Shown in pieces: positions 59,901 through 64,000 of a stretch of DNA of 64,000 nucleotides. Each line of letters starts with the position of its first letter. Position 1 is the stretch's first letter. A program made the translations under genes and the position numbers. The notes beneath the pieces were generated by a model. That model ran no database searches. It saw only the letters and a list, made by a program, of their open reading frames with translations, and was not told where the DNA came from. The stretch is from Lunularia cruciata (lineage: Eukaryota > Streptophyta > Marchantiopsida > Lunulariales > Lunulariaceae): assembly GCA_948567375.1 (NCBI GenBank), contig OX419755.1:64174944-64238943 (forward strand), written 5' to 3'.

Positions 59901-60823
59901 CTTGTGTCAGCCACCCTAGACCTTACAAAGCTGACATAAACGGCACCTTGGGACTGTTTACATTCTGTAAACCTACTTAAATTTCAGTACCCCTCAGTAC
60001 TCTGTTCTGCCTCCAAAGAACCTACTGTGTTGTTTAGCAAACCTCACCTACTTTAAACTACATAAACTTACGTAGCATCCAGGCTGGAGTGATGAATACC
60101 TTCCATTTCCATATCAGATCCTGTTGAAGTTGAAGGAACTTCATGTGACAAGGGAGCAGCTCCAACTTCTCCTCTCTGTACCTGTTGAGTCCACTCGGAA
60201 AGTCTTAACTGATCTGCATTGGCTGGCTTGTTCCTCTCCTCCCAGGCCAAGTATATTTTTTTCCATTCGTAAAAATCCAATCCAGTGGCCGCGTCTGAGC
60301 CCCGCTCACCACCAAAGAGAAAGGAAAATTTCGGGTTATCTGCCTGCTTTTCTCGGGCCATGTTCTCAAACTGAGGTCCATTCTTCGCCACGAAAGATGA
60401 TAGAACCTCAATGTTCTTCAACATCTCTGGATCCTTAGGCATGGGTGGCGGAGGTGGGGGCCGTGGGTTAGTGGCCTTTGGAGCTGATTTATCAGTTCCG
60501 TCTGCAGGAGGTGGAGGTGGAAGTGCCTCGGCAGGCGGGTTCCCTGGAGGAGGAGGCGGATGTGTGAGTCCTAGAGGTGGTGATCTAACATTCAGGGGAG
60601 AATATCCTTGATGGGAGACAGGACCGGAAAAGGAAGGATGTTGATATCCCACTGGAGCTTCTCCTCCACCACGACTACCACTTCCTCTTCCTCTTCCTCT
60701 GGCATGTGGTGGTGGCTGATATGGTGCACCAGCAGTCATTCCAACAGGAGGCCTAGAAAAATGACCATTATTGTACTGGGGAAGAGGACCACCGTAAGGA
60801 TGGTCCCGGGGTTGCCCGAACAT
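53951..60823 (-). CDS. SURP + CCCH zinc-finger, RS-rich nuclear protein (5 exons)
   Basis: Probable pre-mRNA-processing/RNA-binding protein. Exons (minus): 60823-60072, 59815-59313, 58762-58129, 57398-55202, 53980-53951. All introns are GT-AG and the phases agree, giving 1371 aa. Order: Pro/Gly-rich start; SURP domain at about 135-190 (LKNIEVLSSFVAKNGPQFEN, then FLFGGE and FYEWKKIYLAWE); Ser-rich disordered part; RS stretch at about 600-640 (RRRSTSRSRSRSRSPGD); CCCH finger C679-x7-C687-x5-C693-x3-H697 (CLDFAKGRCQRGANCKFLH); long Gln/Pro/Ser region; four ENVSP repeats; conserved end LLKPTWKEGQMSKDAFKTI ... SKPKIAKLVQ-GYVDKYVKA. This end matches plant CCCH proteins of the C3H38 type, as I remember them. 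The last exon codes only 9 residues after a 1.2-kb intron. The exact start is likely but not proven. Confidence 0.88.
55512..55726 (-). repeat. Four ENVSP repeats in the zinc-finger protein
   Basis: Within exon 4 the protein reads VLENVSPGLPGHM, VLENVSPTGPGHM, VMENVSPTNV and TMENVSPCPD in succession. The Ser-Pro in each copy is a potential phosphorylation site. The DNA copies share ACATTTTCCA/ACATTCTCCA on the plus strand. Confidence 0.85.
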
Positions 60824-62100
60824 GTCTTGGTGAAAGACACTGATTCGTTACTCAAGTCAGGGGTATAATGGAAGATAACTTCTGCCTCGTGATCTCTCTA
60901 TCGCTGAACTACAGCCTTCCACAATCAACATCCTTCATTCTTATGATGTCAATTGCACTGACCCGAGAAGATATGGCCTAGACTGTAGACTCCCTACAGC
61001 AGCATTTTGAGCGGAAGCAGGCGAAGCACCTCCACGTTGCGCAGGGTGCTACAAACCTGTGCGATGGCATGGCTTTGAAGGATTAACTAGCGTGTACAGT
61101 GAGTACAATCAACCACGTTCAGTTCCTCAATGACAAACCCCTTGCAGCAAAATTTGAGTTATATGGCATGAACAGGTGCCCGAATCCCCTCAAGAAGAAC
61201 GACAACGATAATCATGCATTATCCGTGATTATCATCTTCCGGTAAAAGATCTCCATGTTCCTCCCCTCTGATTTCGCTCCAGTCTAAGCGAATCGCCTTT
61301 CCTTCTAAGAATCAGATGCTAACTGATTCTAAGAGCCGTCTATCCCTTAGTTCCAAACCCTCGATCGAAGCTGTCCAGGCCAAGACCTAGAAGCCAACAC
61401 CTTTTTCTTCTTTCGACCTCAAGAACCTCATTCAACTCTTCCACAAAAGATATTGCAAACTCATATACCTTCCAATTAACCTCCTGGACAACATACCGTC
61501 CCCATGTTTCAAACAAAACTCTCACTACCTCCCTGACGGCCTCGTGGTTTTTAAGGGGAAAAAGAAATCCAGAAATGAGAAATGCATCAGAAAAATAACA
61601 CCAATCCGCAACTCCTCTCCTAGTACGCAACTTCAGTTCACTTCTCCGAAAGTTGTGAGAACCTACCCCAAGAAATTATATCACATTTGATATAAACCCC
61701 ACCACCCGCAACAAGACCTCCTCCACCACCCGCTCCTGCTTCCTTCCTTCCTTCCTTCCTTCCTTGCTTCGCTTCTCCACCTGCCTTACTTTCGGCAAGG
61801 CAGTGCGCTTCCTCTGATTTCTCGGTCCATCTGATGATCTCTATCATCCACTTTCCGCAAGACCAGCATCACCTGCTGCATCTAAAATCGCACCATTCCT
61901 CGTTCTTCCCACATAACTGCACCACTGTCTGTGACAAGTCGACGTAAAGTACGCTCACTACATCCTACAGGGGCAGTATGCAGGCGCTCCCTCAATCCCT
62001 TCCTTCCGCACTTCCACTTTCAGATTCCTATTTCTCTTTCCCCTTTGGCTTTCTTTCTCAAAATACGGTCGTGCCCGGTAACGGCCACTCTGCCCCTGAG
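60824..62100. other. Upstream region of the zinc-finger gene
   Basis: GC-richer stretch that should hold the promoter and leader of the minus-strand gene. A minus-strand run of 96 codons (61630-61340) has a plausible protein composition (HEAVREVVRVLFETWGRYVV) but matches no family I know; it could be an upstream ORF or an unlinked small gene. A (CTTC)n tract lies within. No other gene recognised. Confidence 0.45.
61738..61768. repeat. (CTTC)n microsatellite
   Basis: About seven CTTC units (TTCCTTCCTTCC...), i.e. GAAG repeats on the strand of the zinc-finger gene, about 0.9 kb upstream of its start codon. Such purine-rich repeats are common in plant 5' leaders. Confidence 0.8.
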
Positions 62101-63064
62101 GTAATAGAATTACTGTATGTCTCGATATCAAACCTTCAATGACATGATTTGTATGTAGTCTACCAAAACGTCAATTTTAGATACCAGAATACTGGGATTA
62201 ATTTCCAAAACTGTAAAATACAACCGATGAAATACTAGGGTACAACTTTTGTATATTGGATAGAATTTCATGTTATAGTTTTCTCTTTGATTTTATGGTT
62301 TCCTCATTCTTCTAACATAGTATTATCTCAGATATATGATTAATGGGAGTAGAAGCCCGTTCGCATATATAGTCGATTTGTGCATAGAGAGGTTTCGTCT
62401 TGTAACTTTTGTTTTAACTTCCGTTATATATATATAAATTCTGTTAGCAACAAATCCATTGATACCAAGATCTTTATATGTCGAGTAAGCTTAAGTTTGT
62501 TTATCATGCAATCTACTTGATATTAAAACATGAGATCCTTTCAAAAATTTATTCATACCTTTACTATTGTCAAAACGTTAGAATATGGTCATAAATGAAT
62601 GTGAATATTCCTTTCCGATGCAATTTGCAAGAAGATGATATAGAAATGATCACGTTCTTTTACGATCTAATAACAAAATTAGATTGATAAATCAAACGAT
62701 TATTTGGTTTGATAGAAATATCTTATACCATTTGAATCAAATTCCATTGAAAAAATTTCTTATTCATTGCTATCATATGCATTATTTTATACATAAAAAG
62801 CCTCATCACATTTCTGCAATGATAGTATAAGTATGCAAATAGAACCACTCGGAAAGTATTAGAACTGACCAATAGTCGATTTATCTAATTATTTGTGTTA
62901 TATGATTAAAAAACAATATTTAATCATCTTTTGAGAAATCTATATCTATAAGTATAATAACCTTGGGTATAGAGGGATGACAAACATATTAGTAAATAAT
63001 ATTCTCTGGATATTAGTAGATCAATGTCCATGTTATTAATATTACTATACATTACTCTTATTGT
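62101..63064. other. AT-rich spacer, nothing assigned
   Basis: Roughly 28% GC with no ORF, RNA gene or transposon motif recognised. The drop in GC marks the end of the gene island. Confidence 0.5.
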
Positions 63065-63128
63065 TTTACTTTTTGTATATATACAAAAAGTAAATATATA
63101 CTTTAAGTATATACTTTTTGTATATACA
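63065..63128. repeat. Nested palindromes built from ACTTTTTGTATATA
   Basis: A perfect 30-bp palindrome spans 63065-63094 (half-site TTTACTTTTTGTATA). Directly after it lie AAATATATACTT / AAGTATATACTTTTTG, giving a second overlapping dyad, and a third copy of TACTTTTTGTATATAC at 63111-63126. The same half-site thus occurs three times in 60 bp, twice direct and once inverted. Confidence 0.85.
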
Positions 63129-64000
63129 AAGGAATTCCCTTACTCTATTACTTCCACCCAATGTAAATGGAAAATGTGTGCTGGTTCCTTTTTATGCATA
63201 TTCTAAAATACCTTCACATTCTCCTATCCCTATGGCCAATTTGAGTTATACTCCATTTCCAATGCCATTGCAAAACTTGAGTTTCCAAAATTTGTTAAGA
63301 ATGGTTTATAACACCAATTCCACCTCCTCTAAGACTCCTCTCCCTTCCTCCACTAATTCTAAGACTCCTTTCACCTCCATGAATGGATTTGAGGAACAGT
63401 CCAAGACATCTAGTACTACCACTTTGCACCATGAAAAGGGGGAAGAAGATCTATCCAATGATAGATTGAGAATGGTCAACCAACATTATGCAGAGATTAT
63501 TGAATATTTAAAGGATTCAAATCATTTTCTTATATCTAATGGGAGGCCTTTGCAAGAAGCCAATGCAAAAGAGCATCAAATTTAGCATGATGACCACCTA
63601 TCTTGTGAAATTTAGGTTTTCATGAGGAAATGAATGGAATTCAGTTAAAGAGAGAGTGACAACAATATATGGCTTCCTACAAGTTGGCCCAAGATGTCAA
63701 GGATAAGAGCACAAGGGAAGGTTTAACCAAGAATTAACTAAAAAAGTGTTGGAAAACCATAAATGATCAATTGAATCATAGATGCATTTTTTTTCATTGC
63801 ATGGACTTTATGCTTGGAGGTAGATCCAACATTTTTACCCTTTGTACTTGTGAGTTTGAGTTTAGGGGACATAATAGATATAATCAATTAGAATGAGAGT
63901 GGAGAGGAAAATGAGCCAAGGTGCGGGAAGTATGCCATGAAGAAATATAGAAGATGTAGAGTACATTGGGGGAGATACTTCAAAATCTAGAACCAGCCTA
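63118..64000 (+). pseudogene. Decayed ORF of unknown family, runs off window
   Basis: A 155-codon open run (63118-63585) is Ser/Thr/Pro-rich and then more ordered (LRMVNQHYAEIIEYLKDSNH). After a frameshift near 63600 another frame reads QQYMASYKLAQDVKDKSTRE, one stop, then LKKCWKTINDQLNHRCIFFH and GHNRYNQLE up to 63895. The alternation of stops and readable blocks suggests a decayed transposon protein; I do not recognise it. Confidence 0.4.

Overview
This is a nuclear segment of a land plant. It holds three multi-exon plant genes with short introns, set in or beside AT-rich, heavily decayed LTR-retrotransposon sequence. The compact introns and the Ty3/gypsy gag/RT types suggest a bryophyte such as a moss, but the sequence alone cannot fix the species.

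Layout. 1-7.7 kb: two decayed Ty3/gypsy elements in head-to-head orientation; their LTR remnants form an inverted repeat around the second element. 7.7-13.0 kb: gene island with an acidic-lipase-type alpha/beta hydrolase (9 exons, + strand). 13.0-17.5 kb: AT-rich DNA with no recognisable gene. 17.5-36.7 kb: a solo LTR and then a chromovirus (family A) carrying a nest of a second chromovirus (family B). A solo B LTR (reverse) sits inside A's integrase, a full B element (forward, B1) sits inside that solo LTR, and another full B element (reverse, B2) sits inside B1's 3' LTR. Flanking 5-bp duplications are visible at every level. 36.7-45.5 kb: an unknown decayed ORF split by element A, a third B-related element (D) with an (AT)42 microsatellite in its integrase and a 3.8-kb coiled-coil-coding insertion (C), and a Ty1/copia remnant. 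45.5-48.1 kb: transcript-poor DNA with decayed tandem repeats. 48.2-52.2 kb: FMN hydrolase/riboflavin kinase (10 exons, + strand). 54.0-60.8 kb: a SURP + CCCH zinc-finger, RS-rich protein gene (5 exons, - strand), convergent with the previous gene. 60.8-64 kb: its upstream region, an AT-rich spacer with a palindrome cluster, and a decayed ORF running off the end.

The three cellular genes act in unrelated processes (neutral-lipid hydrolysis, flavin cofactor metabolism, RNA processing) and show no sign of working together. The most notable material is in the B family. Its ~410-bp LTR has a canonical three-unit heat-shock-element motif plus an array of GAAGCTTC dyads leading up to a TATA box, and two of the nested insertions landed within about 20 bp upstream of that same TATA box. 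B1 and B2 also form a ~11-kb near-perfectly centred inverted repeat. All gene models were built by eye from splice sites and reading-frame continuity; no alignment or search was run.
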